A DNA stretch of 64,000 bases, from contig CAVSNF010000027.1 of the NCBI GenBank assembly GCA_963729195.1, positions 1 to 64,000 of the forward strand, in the 5' to 3' direction. A program made the translations under genes and the position numbers. Positions 18,830 through 27,269 of this stretch are shown in pieces. Every line of letters begins with the position of its first letter. Within the stretch, counting starts at the first letter, position 1. The DNA is from CAVPTL01 sp963729195. Its GTDB lineage: Bacteria > Actinomycetota > Thermoleophilia > Gaiellales > JAICJC01. Under the pieces are notes generated by a model. That model was not told where the DNA came from, made no database searches, and saw nothing but the letters and a program-made list of their open reading frames with translations.

Positions 18830-19622
18830 GGGCAGCTTCGACGGCCAGGTCGCGATCGTCACCGGCGGCGGCAGCGGGATGGGCCGTGCCATGGCGCTCG
18901 AGTTCGCGCGCCTGGGCGCGTCGGTGGTGGTGGCCGGACGCCGGCCCGAGCCGCTGGCCGAGTCGGTCGCGCTGATCACGGCAGCGGGCGGCCGCGCGAC
19001 TGCCCAGCCGACCGACGTGCGCGATCCCGAGCAGGTGGACGCGATGGTGGCCGCCGCGGTCGAGGCCTACGGCCGCGTCGACGTGCTGGTCAACGACGCT
19101 GCCGGGAACTTCGTGGTCAAGGCAGAGGATCTCTCTCCCAACGGCTGGCGGGCGGTCACCTCGATCGTGCTGGACGGCGGCTTCCTGTGCGCCCGGGCGG
19201 CGGGCCGCCGGATGATCGAGCAGGGCGAGGGCGGAGCGATCCTGAGCGTGATCGCAAGCTACGCCTGGACCGGCGGCCCCGGCACGGTGCATTCGGCCGC
19301 CGCCAAGGCCGGCCTGGTGGCGATGACCCGCACCTTGGCGGTCGAGTGGGCGCCTCATCGGATTCGCGTCAACACCATCTGCCCCGGCCCGACCGCCACC
19401 GAGGGCGCGGGCGCGGCGCTTTGGCCGACGCCCGAGGACGAGGCCCGGGTGGCGGCCACGGTTCCGCTCAACCGGCTGGCCACGGTCGAGGAGATCGGCT
19501 GGTGGACGGCCGCTCTGTGCTCGCCCTACGCCGCCTACGTGACCGGCGAGAACTTCACCATCGACGGCGGGCACTGGCTGGAGAAGGACGGGTACATGCC
19601 GGCCCTGAACGCGTCAAAATGA
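18819..19622 (+). CDS. SDR oxidoreductase, 2,4-dienoyl-CoA reductase-like
   Basis: A 267-residue short-chain dehydrogenase. The cofactor loop TGGGSGMG is at residues 15-22 and VNDAAGNF follows the fourth strand. The usual catalytic YxxxK is replaced: the aligned segment is GTVHSAAAKAGLVAMTRTLA, with Lys kept but no Tyr four residues before. That pattern, with the following VNTICPGPTATEGAG, is characteristic of the 2,4-dienoyl-CoA reductase subgroup of SDRs, which reduces unsaturated acyl-CoA. It overlaps the preceding acyl-CoA synthetase by 11 bases and the next gene by an ATGA, so all three are probably co-translated. Confidence 0.85.
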   Translation: MLVEGSFDGQVAIVTGGGSGMGRAMALEFARLGASVVVAGRRPEPLAESVALITAAGGRATAQPTDVRDPEQVDAMVAAAVEAYGRVDVLVNDAAGNFVVKAEDLSPNGWRAVTSIVLDGGFLCARAAGRRMIEQGEGGAILSVIASYAWTGGPGTVHSAAAKAGLVAMTRTLAVEWAPHRIRVNTICPGPTATEGAGAALWPTPEDEARVAATVPLNRLATVEEIGWWTAALCSPYAAYVTGENFTIDGGHWLEKDGYMPALNASK

Positions 19623-20393
19623 GCCCTGCGGCTCCCCTCGAGCCCGAGCTGGCCGAGTCGGACGCCTGGAGCAGCATGCTGGGCGACGACGTGGCCACCG
19701 TCGGCCCCGCGATCGTGTGCCACGCACCCGGGGTCGACTCGATCATGCTCAACCGGGTTCAGGGTCTGGGCATCGCGCGGCCCGCCACCGACCAGGATCT
19801 CGACGAGATCGGCGAGCTGTACGGCTCGACCGTGCATGCGATCTCGCTGGCGCCGACAGCCCGCCCGGCGGAGCTGGAGGGGATGCTGCGGGCGCGGGGC
19901 TACGCGCCGGGGTACGCGTGGGTCAAGTTCGTACGACCCGTGACCGATCCCGCCCCGGTCGAGACCAGCCTGCGGGTCGAGTTGATCGGCCCGGATCTGG
20001 CGGGGGAGTTCGCGCGGGTGATCACCAAGGCCTATGGAATCCCGCCGGGAATCGGGCCTGACCTGGCCGGCTTGCCGGGTCGCCCCGGGTGGTCGTGCTA
20101 CATCGCCTTTGACGGCGACACGGCCGCGGCCGCAGGGGCGCTTCACGTCGGCCCCGCCGGCGGGTGGCTGGGCGCTGCCGGCACGCTGCCCGAGTTTCGC
20201 CGGCGCGGGGGCCAGGGCGCGATCATGGTTGCGCGCATTCGCCGGGCCGCCGAGCTGGGCGCGCGAACTGGTTGTCACCGAGACCGGCGAGAACCTGCCC
20301 GACCGGCCGTCGAACTCGTATCGCAACATCCTGCGACACGGGTTCAAGGTCGCCTACGTGCGGCCCAACTTCGTCTCCGGCGCAGGGGACTGA
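19619..20393 (+). CDS. GNAT family N-acetyltransferase, frameshifted
   Basis: The start ATG overlaps the SDR stop (ATGA). About 258 residues: an N-terminal half with LGIARPATDQDLDEIGELYG, then a GNAT core where GGWLGAAGTLPEFRRRGGQG is the beta4 strand plus the acetyl-CoA pyrophosphate loop (R-R-x-G-x-G). A slip near 20265 moves the end, WARELVVTETGENLPDRPSN and SYRNILRHGFKVAYVRPNFV, to another frame. The ending is typical of GNATs that close with a Tyr-Arg-Asn helix and FKVAYxRPN strand. The acetyl acceptor is unknown. Confidence 0.8.
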
Positions 20394-21014
20394 TGCCGCC
20401 CAAGGCCAGTGCCGGCCTGGTGCTCTATCGCACGCCTGCGTCGGGCGTGGAGGTGCTTCTGGTGCACCCGGGCGGGCCGTACTGGGCGAAGAAGGACGAC
20501 GGGGCCTGGTCGATTCCCAAGGGCGAACTGGACGCCGACGAGCAGCCGCTGGTCGCCGCCCGCCGCGAGTTCGCTGAGGAGCTGGGATCGGAGCCTCCCG
20601 AGGGAGACGGTGATCGACCTCGGGGAGATCCGTCAGCGCAGCGGCAAGCGCGTGCAGGCCTTTGCGATTGCCGGCGAGTTCGATCCGGCCACGGTGCGCA
20701 GCAACTTGATCGAGATCGAGTGGCCGCCGCGCTCTGGCACGCGTCTGCAGATCCCCGAGGTCGATCGCGCCGAGTGGTTCGATCTGGACGGGATGCGCCG
20801 TGCCATCAATCCCGCTCAGGCTGAACTGATCGATCGCTTGGTGCGGTGCCGGAACGGGCCCACGTCCGAACTGAAGCGGAGAGGGAGGGATTCGAACCCT
20901 CGCTGGAGGTTTACCCCCCAGACCCACTTAGCAGGCGGGCGCCTTCAGCCACTCGGCCACCTCTCCAACGCCACCCAGGATATCGGCTCGAAGCCGGAAG
21001 TGCACAAGCGGTAG
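20393..21014 (+). CDS. NUDIX hydrolase, frameshifted
   Basis: The ATG at 20393 overlaps the GNAT stop (TGATG). The protein begins MPPKASAGLVLYRTPASGVE and carries a full Nudix box, GELDADEQPLVAARREFAEE followed by LG, which binds the divalent metal for hydrolysis of nucleoside diphosphate derivatives. A slip near 20605 continues with TVIDLGEIRQRSGKRVQAFA and ends naturally around LIDRLV near 20850. No stop codon follows in that frame until 21014, so the last 45 or so codons run antisense across tRNA-Ser(GCT) and are probably not part of the real protein; another slip or error before the tRNA is likely. Confidence 0.75.
20877..20966 (-). tRNA. tRNA-Ser (anticodon GCT)
   Basis: A 90-base class II tRNA on the minus strand, starting GGAGAGGTGGCCGAGTGGCT at 20966. 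The anticodon loop CTGCTAA gives GCT. A long variable arm and the GAGGG-TTCGAAT-CCCTC T-arm follow, and the acceptor end pairs GGAGAGG with CCTCTCC. CCA is not encoded. No duplicated 3' end was seen nearby, unlike the tRNA-Ser(CGA) locus. Confidence 0.95.
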
Positions 21015-21042
21015 CGCCGATCGAGGGTGGGCGAGCCCGGTA

Positions 21043-22155
21043 GTGTGGGCGCCCGTGATCACCAAACCCGACGCTCGAAGAATGTGGCGATGGGTCGTCG
21101 GGCTGTGGTTGGCCAGCCGGGTGGCCGTGATCGCCGCCGGGGTCGTGCTCACCGATCAGCTGGGGTGGCACCGGGCGCTGGCCCACTGGCAGGTGCAGCC
21201 GTGGACGGCGGTCACCGGCTGGGACACCGCCTACTACATCGAGCTCAGTCACAACGGCTACCACCACAACCTGTCGGTGGCCTTCTTCCCGCTGTTCCCG
21301 GCGGCGATCTGGCTGGTGCGGGAGGTGCTCCACACCGGCGATGCCGTGACCGCCATGCTGGTCTCAAACGGCGCCGCGCTGATCGCCATGTTCGGGCTGT
21401 ACGTGCTGGCCCGCGACCGGCTTTCGGAGGCGCACGCGCGTCGCACGCTGCTCTACCTGGTGCTTTCGCCCTACGCCTTCGCGCTGGTGTTCGCCTACTC
21501 CGAGGGCATCTTCCTGGCGCTCACGGTGTGGCTGTTCGTGTTGTCGGATCGCCACAAGGACGGCTGGGCGATCCCGCTGGCGTTTCTCACCGGGCTGACT
21601 CGCATCACCGGTGCCGCGCTGGTACCGGCGCTGCTGATCCGAGCGTGGCGGCGAAAGACGGTGGAGGCGTGGCTGCTTGCGATCGCGCCCGCGGTGGGCC
21701 TGGCCGCCCACGCCGCCTGGCTGTGGCACGCGGTCGGCGATCCGCTGGCGATGGTCAAGATCCAAAGCGAATGGGGCGGGCACCTGTCCTTCCCGCTGTG
21801 GCCGCTGATCGATCAGTTCTGGCGGTTTGCGACCACTCACGACGTCTTCTACCTGGCCCGCGGGGTGACGGTGATCGCCTACCTGCTGCTGCTGATCCCG
21901 ATCTGGAAAAGCGTCCGGTTTCGCGCGACCCGCGACGAGGACGTCGTGTACGTGTGCGCCATCTTCGTCATGCCGCTGCTCTCCAGCGTGCTCTACTCGG
22001 TCGGCCGCTTCGGCCTGGTCGCCTTCCCGCTGATGTTTGCGCTGGCCGACCTCGGCCTGCGGCGGGTGACGGTGCATCGCGCCTACGTCGTCTTCGCCCC
22101 CACAATCCAGTTCCTCTTACTCGCCGCAGCCGCCCTCGGCTACAGGCCTCCGTGA
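21043..22155 (+). CDS. PIG-V-like mannosyltransferase (membrane glycosyltransferase)
   Basis: A 370-residue polytopic membrane protein with about nine hydrophobic helices. It matches the GPI mannosyltransferase 2 (PIG-V)-related group of bacterial GT-C enzymes: an early WLASRVAVIAAG helix, then WDTAYYIELSHNGYHHN with the acidic residue of the first luminal loop, SVAFFPLFPAAIWLVRE, and a later RITGAALVPALLIRAW. These enzymes move a sugar from a polyprenyl phosphate donor onto an acceptor at the outer membrane face. GTG 21043 or GTG 21055 are possible starts. Its stop codon is embedded in the 22152-22184 palindrome. Confidence 0.75.
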   Translation: MWAPVITKPDARRMWRWVVGLWLASRVAVIAAGVVLTDQLGWHRALAHWQVQPWTAVTGWDTAYYIELSHNGYHHNLSVAFFPLFPAAIWLVREVLHTGDAVTAMLVSNGAALIAMFGLYVLARDRLSEAHARRTLLYLVLSPYAFALVFAYSEGIFLALTVWLFVLSDRHKDGWAIPLAFLTGLTRITGAALVPALLIRAWRRKTVEAWLLAIAPAVGLAAHAAWLWHAVGDPLAMVKIQSEWGGHLSFPLWPLIDQFWRFATTHDVFYLARGVTVIAYLLLLIPIWKSVRFRATRDEDVVYVCAIFVMPLLSSVLYSVGRFGLVAFPLMFALADLGLRRVTVHRAYVVFAPTIQFLLLAAAALGYRPP

Positions 22156-22184
22156 ATAAAACGGTGCCTGGCACCGTTATTCAC
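22152..22184. repeat. GGTGCC palindrome, copy 1 (convergent junction)
   Basis: GTGAATAAAACGGTGCC faces GGCACCGTTATTCAC across a T; the left arm has two extra A. The element spans the stop codon of the mannosyltransferase and touches the stop of the convergent surface protein. The same core recurs at 35160 and 44452-44530. It could fold as a bidirectional terminator hairpin or be a REP-like repeat. Confidence 0.8.
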
Positions 22185-23815
22185 TACTTGATCGAGAAGC
22201 TGGAGGAGCCGATCGCGATGCCGCGGGGATGCGCGTTGGAGTAGGCGTAGATGAAGACCTGGTAGCTGTGGCCGTGCTTGAGGCGTCCGGCGGGAACCTT
22301 GTGGGCTGACACCGTCGTCCGGGCCGACCAGGAGAACACCGCGCGGCCGTGGTCGAACAGACGCAGCCCATATCCCCACACGCCGGCCGCCGGCGACCAA
22401 TCGACCAGCGGGGCGGTGCCGTTGAGGTGGGCGCCTCGCTGCGGCGAGCACACGCGGCCGGTCTTGAGGTTCAGGCGCTTGGGCGCGGAGTACACGACCG
22501 GCTTGAAGCCGAGGTACTTGTACTGCGCCCAGATCGCGTAGTGGTAGGTGTGGAACTGCTTGAGGCCCTTCTCCAGCCGCACGCCGTGGCCGGTCGCCCG
22601 GACGCGGGTGCCGTCGTGCTGGTTGACCGGCACGTGGTTTGAGTTGCGCACGATCCAGCTGCCGGCAACGCCCGCCGGAACCGTCCACTGCAGGGTTGCG
22701 GTGGTGCATCCGACGGCGCCGCGGACGTTGGTGAAGGCGGCCGGCGACTTTCCACTGCCGGTGAGGGTGAGCGTCTGCGGCGAGTCGGCAGCCGAATCGG
22801 TGACGTTGATGGCGACTGACTGATTTCCACCGGCGGTGGCCGTGTAGGCGACGGCGAAGGTGCAGCTGCCGTTGGCGGCCACGGTGGTGCCCGAGCAGGT
22901 ATCTGCACTGATTTTGAACGCGCCCACGTTGCCGCCGGCGACCTTCGTGAACGCCGCGGCCGGAATCTGCAGGCCGACGTTGTCCTGGTTGTGTAAGCGT
23001 GAACGTCACCGGGCTTCCCGCCTGCCCGACCGGGGCTTGGGGGAAGTTGTACGGCTGGGGACTGAAGGTCACGAACTGGGAAAGTCCGTTGCCGCTGACG
23101 TTTGCCGATTGCGGCGAGTTGGGGGCGTCGTCGGTGACCGTGAGCACCGCGGCGTACGCCTGGGCAACGGCGGGTGAGAACGTGACGCTGACGGTGCAGT
23201 TGCCATTGACCGCGACCGTCGCCCCGTTGCAGGTGTTGTTCGAGAGCGTGAACACGTTGATGTTGCCGGACGCTCGGCCGACCGTGGTGATGTTGAAGCG
23301 GAGCGTTACCGCTGTTCGTGACGGTCAGCGTCCTGGTGCTGGTGCCGCCGACCTGGACATTGCCGAAGGCGATGTCGTTGACCGTGACGGCGGGGGTGGC
23401 TGCGGTCGCGGTACCCGCGAGTGCCGAGACGTTCTGCTGTGTAGCTGGGGTGGTGGCGCTGTCATAGGCGAGATCGATCTGCGCGTCCTTGGCGCCGGCC
23501 GGGGTGGTGGGGGCAAAGTTCACTCCCACCGTGCAGCGTGTCGTTCTGGGCCAGCACGGCCGCGCTGCAGTTGTCGTTGACGAGATTGAACTGCCCGGGG
23601 TTGGTGCCGCCCAGCGACACCGAGTCGATCGTGTGGGTGGTGGCGTCAGAGTTGGTGATCGTCACCGTGGTGTTGCCGCTGGTGTTCCCGATCACCACAC
23701 TGCCGAAGCTGGGATCGTTGGCGGTGAAGATCCCGCCGGTGGTGGCCAGCGCGCCGGGCACCAGCGTGAGCGCTCCCAGGACGACCGCGGCCAGGATCAG
23801 GCGGGTGCGTTTCAC
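22184..23815 (-). CDS. Secreted protein with HYDIN/ASPM-SPD-2-type (choice-of-anchor D) repeats, frameshifted
   Basis: The protein starts at ATG 23815 with a signal peptide (MKRTRLILAAVVLGALTLVP, ALA). It then carries about three immunoglobulin-like ASH repeats, each with a pattern like FGSVVIGNTSGNTTVTITNS, FGNVQVGGTSTRTLTVTNSG and FPQAPVGQAGSPVTFTLTQP, and paired cysteines in DNCSAAV, NTCNGATV and DTCSGTTV. The last 200 residues, from CTTATLQWTVPAGVAGSWIV, form fibronectin III-like folds. Slips near 23530, 23310 and 23000 separate four frames. An extracellular adhesive or scaffold role is inferred. It overlaps the preceding surface gene by an ATGA. Confidence 0.75.
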
Positions 23816-24939
23816 AGCGACAGCGCCGCCGCGATCAGGAGCACCAGGCTGACCACCACGATGGCCGCCGGGATCACCAGCGCAGGGCCCTCATACCGGC
23901 CGAGTGCCAATCGCGCGCCGCCGCGGTGTGACGATTGGCTGTACTGCCAGTCGTCTTCCCGGGCGCGGGCGATCAGCTTGGCTGCGAGGAACGCGACTGC
24001 GGCCAGCAGCAGCACTCCCAGTGCGACTCCGCCGACGACCTTCACCAGTGACGAGGTGAGCAGCGAGGACGACGAACCGGTGCTGGGGGCGGCCGCCAGC
24101 GGGATCATCACGTTGTGATTCTGGGAGGCCGCCGGCACTGGGATCGAACTTGGTGCCGTTGGCGGCGAACACGGCATAGCAGTAGCCGATGCCCGGCTGG
24201 CGAGGCGTCGAGTCGCATGCGTCGCCGTGTTGTCCGGTGGATCACGCGACCCTTGGTCGCGGTGGGGCACGATCCGGCCTGCCGCTTGAGGATGTAGTGG
24301 GTCGCGCCCGCGGCGGGCAGCCAGCTGGATCTGGATCCCTCCGCCGACAGGCTTGGCGACGACCCCGGTGACCTTGCCCGGCGGGCCGACCACCGCGGTG
24401 TGATGCGCCGCCGCGGAGACCTTGTACGGGCTGGTGGTGAACACCGAGTAGCAGTAGGTCGCGCCGGCACGCACTCCGCGGTCGACCTGGGTGGAGCGCC
24501 TGGCCGTCGTGCCGACTCCCACGCCGTCGGCCGTCGTTGCGGGGCAGTTCGCGGCGGCACCCCGGCGGACGATCACGCCGGTGATCACGTTGCTCTTGGG
24601 AAGCTTCCAGCTCACGGTGATCACACGCGGCGCGGTCGCTGCGGTGATGACCGCGGCGGCCATCGGAGGGGTCGGATGGCTGACCGGCGTGGTGGTGCCG
24701 CCGCCACCGCCGCCGGTGGTGGTGGTCGTGGTCGTACCGCCGCCACCGCCGCCGGTGGTCGTGGTTCCGCCACCGCCACCCGTGGTCGTGCCGCCACCGC
24801 CGCCGCCTGTGCTCGTTCCGCCGGGAGGCGGAGGCGGCGGAGGTGCGCCGGCGCCCTTGGCGACTCCCGCCGTGCTGGCCACGGCAATGCATGCCGCGAC
24901 AGCCAAAATCACGATGTGCGTTGTGCGAATTCGTGTCAT
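23812..24939 (-). CDS. Surface-anchored Gly/Thr-rich fibronectin III protein, frameshifted
   Basis: Starts at ATG 24939 behind AAGAGGCGG. A signal peptide (MTRIRTTHIVILAVAACIAV) is followed by a polyproline and Gly/Thr low-complexity linker (residues about 32-85), coded by simple GGT/ACC-type repeats. One or two fibronectin III-like domains come next (PRVITVSWKLPKSNVITGVI, then AGATHYILKRQAGSC in a second frame). The C-terminus, back in the first frame, has two membrane helices (VVGGVALGVLLLAAVAFLAA and ALVIPAAIVVVSLVLLIAAA) around a short charged loop. Slips lie near 24320 and 24130. It is probably made with the next, overlapping secreted protein. Confidence 0.7.
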   Translation of the reverse strand: MTRIRTTHIVILAVAACIAVASTAGVAKGAGAPPPPPPPGGTSTGGGGGGTTTGGGGGTTTTGGGGGGTTTTTTTGGGGGGTTTPVSHPTPPMAAAVITAATAPRVITVSWKLPKSNVITGVIVRRGAAANCPATTADGVGVGTTARRSTQVDRGVRAGATYCYSVFTTSPYKVSAAAHHTAVVGPPGKVTGVVAKPVGGGIQIQLAARRGRDPLHPQAAGRIVPHRDQGSRDPPDNTATHATRRLASRASATAMPCSPPTAPSSIPVPAASQNHNVMIPLAAAPSTGSSSSLLTSSLVKVVGGVALGVLLLAAVAFLAAKLIARAREDDWQYSQSSHRGGARLALGRYEGPALVIPAAIVVVSLVLLIAAALSL

Positions 24940-25132
24940 TGCCGCCTCTTCTCCGGCTCGGTTGCCCACCGACCGCCGAGAGAACTGTGTGCAAAGAGCC
25001 TACTCCCTTCAGATTCAGAGTCAAGGGGTTCACAAGCTTGTGTTGACTCGTTCTTTGTGAGATTTACACAATATGTCTGCGAAACGACCAACGCAATAAG
25101 GGTACGGACCTCGGATACACTCGCTGGTCGCA

Positions 25133-26068
25133 ATGCCAAGACCGATCTTGCTAGGGGTGGTGGGTGACTCTGCCAGCGGGAAAACGACGCTGACGCGGGG
25201 GCTTGTGCGCGTGCTGGGAGCCGACGCCGTGTCGCACGTCTGCCTCGACGATTACCACCGCTACGACCGCGCCCAGCGGTCTGGCCGGTTGATCACTCCG
25301 CTCGATCCGGCTTGTAACTATATGGACGTGATGGACCAGCATCTGCGCCTGCTGCGGGCCGGTGAGGCCATTCTCAAGCCCGTTTACCGCCACTCCGACG
25401 GCACCTTCGGGCCACCGGTGTACCTGGCGCCCCGGAGATTCGTGATCGTGGAGGGGCTGCTCGGCTTCCACACCGCCAGCATGTGCGACTGCTACGACGT
25501 GCGGGTGTTCCTGGATCCGCCCGAAAATCTGCGCCGTAGCTGGAAGGTCGTGCGCGACTGCTCCCGCCGCGGATACACCACCGACCAGGTGCTGGCCGAG
25601 CTCGACCGTCGCGAGGAGGACTCCGACGCCTACATCCGCCCCCAGCGCACCGCCGCCGACATGGTGGTGCGGTTCTCCCAGGGCGAGGATGCTGCCGAGC
25701 CCGACACCGATGCGACCCACCTCGACGCCCACCTGCTGCTGCGCCCCGGGCTGCCCCACCCAGACCTCGAGGACGTGATCGGCGACGCCGACGACGAGCT
25801 CACCCAGATCGGCGCCGGGGGCGATCAGGACCTGTTCGTGCCCGGCACGCTCGAGGCGGCCGTGGCACTCGAGCTGGAGGAGCGCATCTGGAGCCACATG
25901 CACTTCGCCAGCCACCTGCGCAGCGAGCGCCTGGGCGAGTTCACGATCGGCACCCGGCTGCAGCGGTCAGACTCGCTGGCGCTGGTGCAGCTGCTGGTGC
26001 TCTACCACCTGGTCACCGCCCGGGAGAAGATCCTCACCGAGGGCGCCCAGGCCGACGTGCGGCGTTAG
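25133..26068 (+). CDS. Phosphoribulokinase/uridine kinase family protein
   Basis: A 311-residue P-loop kinase. The Walker A GDSASGKTT is at residues 11-19. CLDDYHRYDRAQRSG holds the Asp and the residues that bind the sugar in phosphoribulokinase. ITPLDPACNYMDVMDQHLRL, KPVYRHSDGTFGPP and VIVEGLLGFHTASM follow in the family order. These are the PRK signatures, so ATP-dependent phosphorylation of a pentose or related compound is likely. No RuBisCO or Calvin-cycle gene is present in the window. Such stand-alone PRK-like genes are known in non-autotrophic actinobacteria. The stop codon is at the left arm of the inverted-repeat element below. Confidence 0.82.
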   Translation: MPRPILLGVVGDSASGKTTLTRGLVRVLGADAVSHVCLDDYHRYDRAQRSGRLITPLDPACNYMDVMDQHLRLLRAGEAILKPVYRHSDGTFGPPVYLAPRRFVIVEGLLGFHTASMCDCYDVRVFLDPPENLRRSWKVVRDCSRRGYTTDQVLAELDRREEDSDAYIRPQRTAADMVVRFSQGEDAAEPDTDATHLDAHLLLRPGLPHPDLEDVIGDADDELTQIGAGGDQDLFVPGTLEAAVALELEERIWSHMHFASHLRSERLGEFTIGTRLQRSDSLALVQLLVLYHLVTAREKILTEGAQADVRR

Positions 26069-26276
26069 ATGGTGTATTCCGAGCTGACGCGCGCCTGGCC
26101 GCTGTCCGCCGGTTGCAGTCTGTGACTGCACCGGCGGATCTTCGCTGCGGCTGCGGACCGTCGCTGAGGTTCGTCCTCGGTCGCACCCGTGCCTTCCAGG
26201 CACGAGCGCTCCCTGCGTCCTGCCCCAGCTCGGTTCTCGCTCGCCCAGGCAACCGCCAACTCGGAATACACCATCT
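26067..26276. repeat. Structured 210-bp element with perfect 17-bp terminal inverted repeats
   Basis: AGATGGTGTATTCCGAG at 26067-26083 is the exact reverse complement of 26260-26276. Three hairpins sit inside: a 15-bp stem with one bulge at 26105-26138, a 6-bp stem CTGAGG/CCTCGG at 26164-26180 and a 7-bp stem CGTGCCT/AGGCACG at 26188-26204. The left arm begins in the kinase stop codon. The arrangement suggests a folded RNA or a small non-autonomous mobile element. No target-site duplication was recognised. A 200-bp open frame across it on the minus strand has palindromic ends and is not called. Confidence 0.7.
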
Positions 26277-26493
26277 GATCCTCCCAGTCGAATACCTGGC
26301 TAGACCGTGTCTGCGATCGATCCCACCAGCTTGCTCCTGGCCCAGAGCTTCCAAGGGCCGCCGCCGCCCTCACCGGTGAGCCGGATGATCCTGGCAGTGC
26401 GGCCGCTGGCGGTGGTGCCGACCTCGTCCGAGCGGATCCAGGCCCAGGCCGCTGCCATCCGCCACCGCGGCATCGACGTGTACGGCTGATCGC
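26277..26493. other. Intergenic stretch with one doubtful small ORF
   Basis: Between the structured element and the TlpA-like gene lies a minus-strand frame at 26300-26473 (57 codons, MPRWRMAAAWAWIRSDEVGT to a GSIADTV end) directly downstream of that gene. It is basic and Trp-rich, has no clear ribosome site and no family I recognise. I see no other feature here. Confidence 0.3.
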
Positions 26494-27243
26494 TCAGGAC
26501 GGCTGGGCGAGCGCCTTGTCGATGGCCCCGCGGAGGCTCGCGTCGGGCTGCTCCACGTCTCCCCGCCACCGGATCACGCCGTTTCGGTCGAGCACGTAGA
26601 AGGTGGGGTAGAAGCCCACGTGGTAGGCACGGGACACGCGCCCCAGTCCTCCGCCGTGGTGGAAGCTCCCCGGGGTGCCGCCGGGATCCAGCAGGGATGG
26701 GAACGGCAGCCCGAAGTAGCGGTGGTAGGCAAAGACGCTGGCGGCGTCCTCGGAGTCGGCGTTGATCGAGACGAACTGCACCGGCCGGCCGGCGTAGCTG
26801 CGAGCCATCCGTGCCAGGTGCGGGGCCTCGGCCACGCAGTGCGGGCACCAGGTGGCGAAGAACTCCAGCAGCGCCACCTTGCCCTTGAGCGACGCCAGCG
26901 AGACCGTCTCGCCGGTGGGTGATTTCAGGCTGAAGTCCGGCGCCGGCCGGCCCACCGGCAGGATGTCGGAGTTGGACGGTGGGTTGGCATCGCTGGCCGG
27001 TTTGTCCTCGATCGAGCCCACGCCGGGCTCGGTGCGGGCGGTGAAGCCGACTGCGTCAGCTGCGCGCTGCAGCGACTTGGGCGCCGCCAAGTCGGCCGCC
27101 GTGGGCTTGGCCTGCGGCGGCGGAGCCGGCGACGTGGGCCGCAGCAGAACGTAGGCGCCCACCACGATCGCAGTCACCACCAGCGCCAGCCCGACCGTGC
27201 GCAGGAACTCGCCTCGCCGAGTGCGTGTGTGCGCGCCTTGCAT
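26494..27243 (-). CDS. TlpA-like membrane-anchored thioredoxin
   Basis: A 249-residue protein with one N-terminal membrane helix (TVGLALVVTAIVVGAYVLLR, about residues 16-35). A Pro-rich spacer and an extracytoplasmic AhpC/TSA-thioredoxin domain follow. The domain opens with VGRPAPDFSLKSPTGETVSL and has the redox site FFATWCPHCVAEAP, whose two Cys form the CxxC pair. The cis-Pro region is GFYPTFYVLD. It should reduce or exchange disulfides outside the membrane, for instance in cytochrome c or cell-wall protein maturation. It sits 26 bp downstream of cysA in the same direction, so it may be transcribed with the sulfate importer. Confidence 0.88.
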   Translation of the reverse strand: MQGAHTRTRRGEFLRTVGLALVVTAIVVGAYVLLRPTSPAPPPQAKPTAADLAAPKSLQRAADAVGFTARTEPGVGSIEDKPASDANPPSNSDILPVGRPAPDFSLKSPTGETVSLASLKGKVALLEFFATWCPHCVAEAPHLARMARSYAGRPVQFVSINADSEDAASVFAYHRYFGLPFPSLLDPGGTPGSFHHGGGLGRVSRAYHVGFYPTFYVLDRNGVIRWRGDVEQPDASLRGAIDKALAQPS

Positions 27244-27269
27244 GCGCGAAGTATGGCAGCGAGCGGCTC

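Noticed and set aside
22152..22184. Classical rho-independent terminator
   Set aside because: The stem is good but no T-run follows on either strand, so it is listed as a repeat with possible terminator function.
24690..24840. Simple-sequence tract that might be a CRISPR-like or tandem-repeat array
   Set aside because: The repeats are codons of a Gly/Thr/Pro linker in a surface protein; no unique spacers are present.
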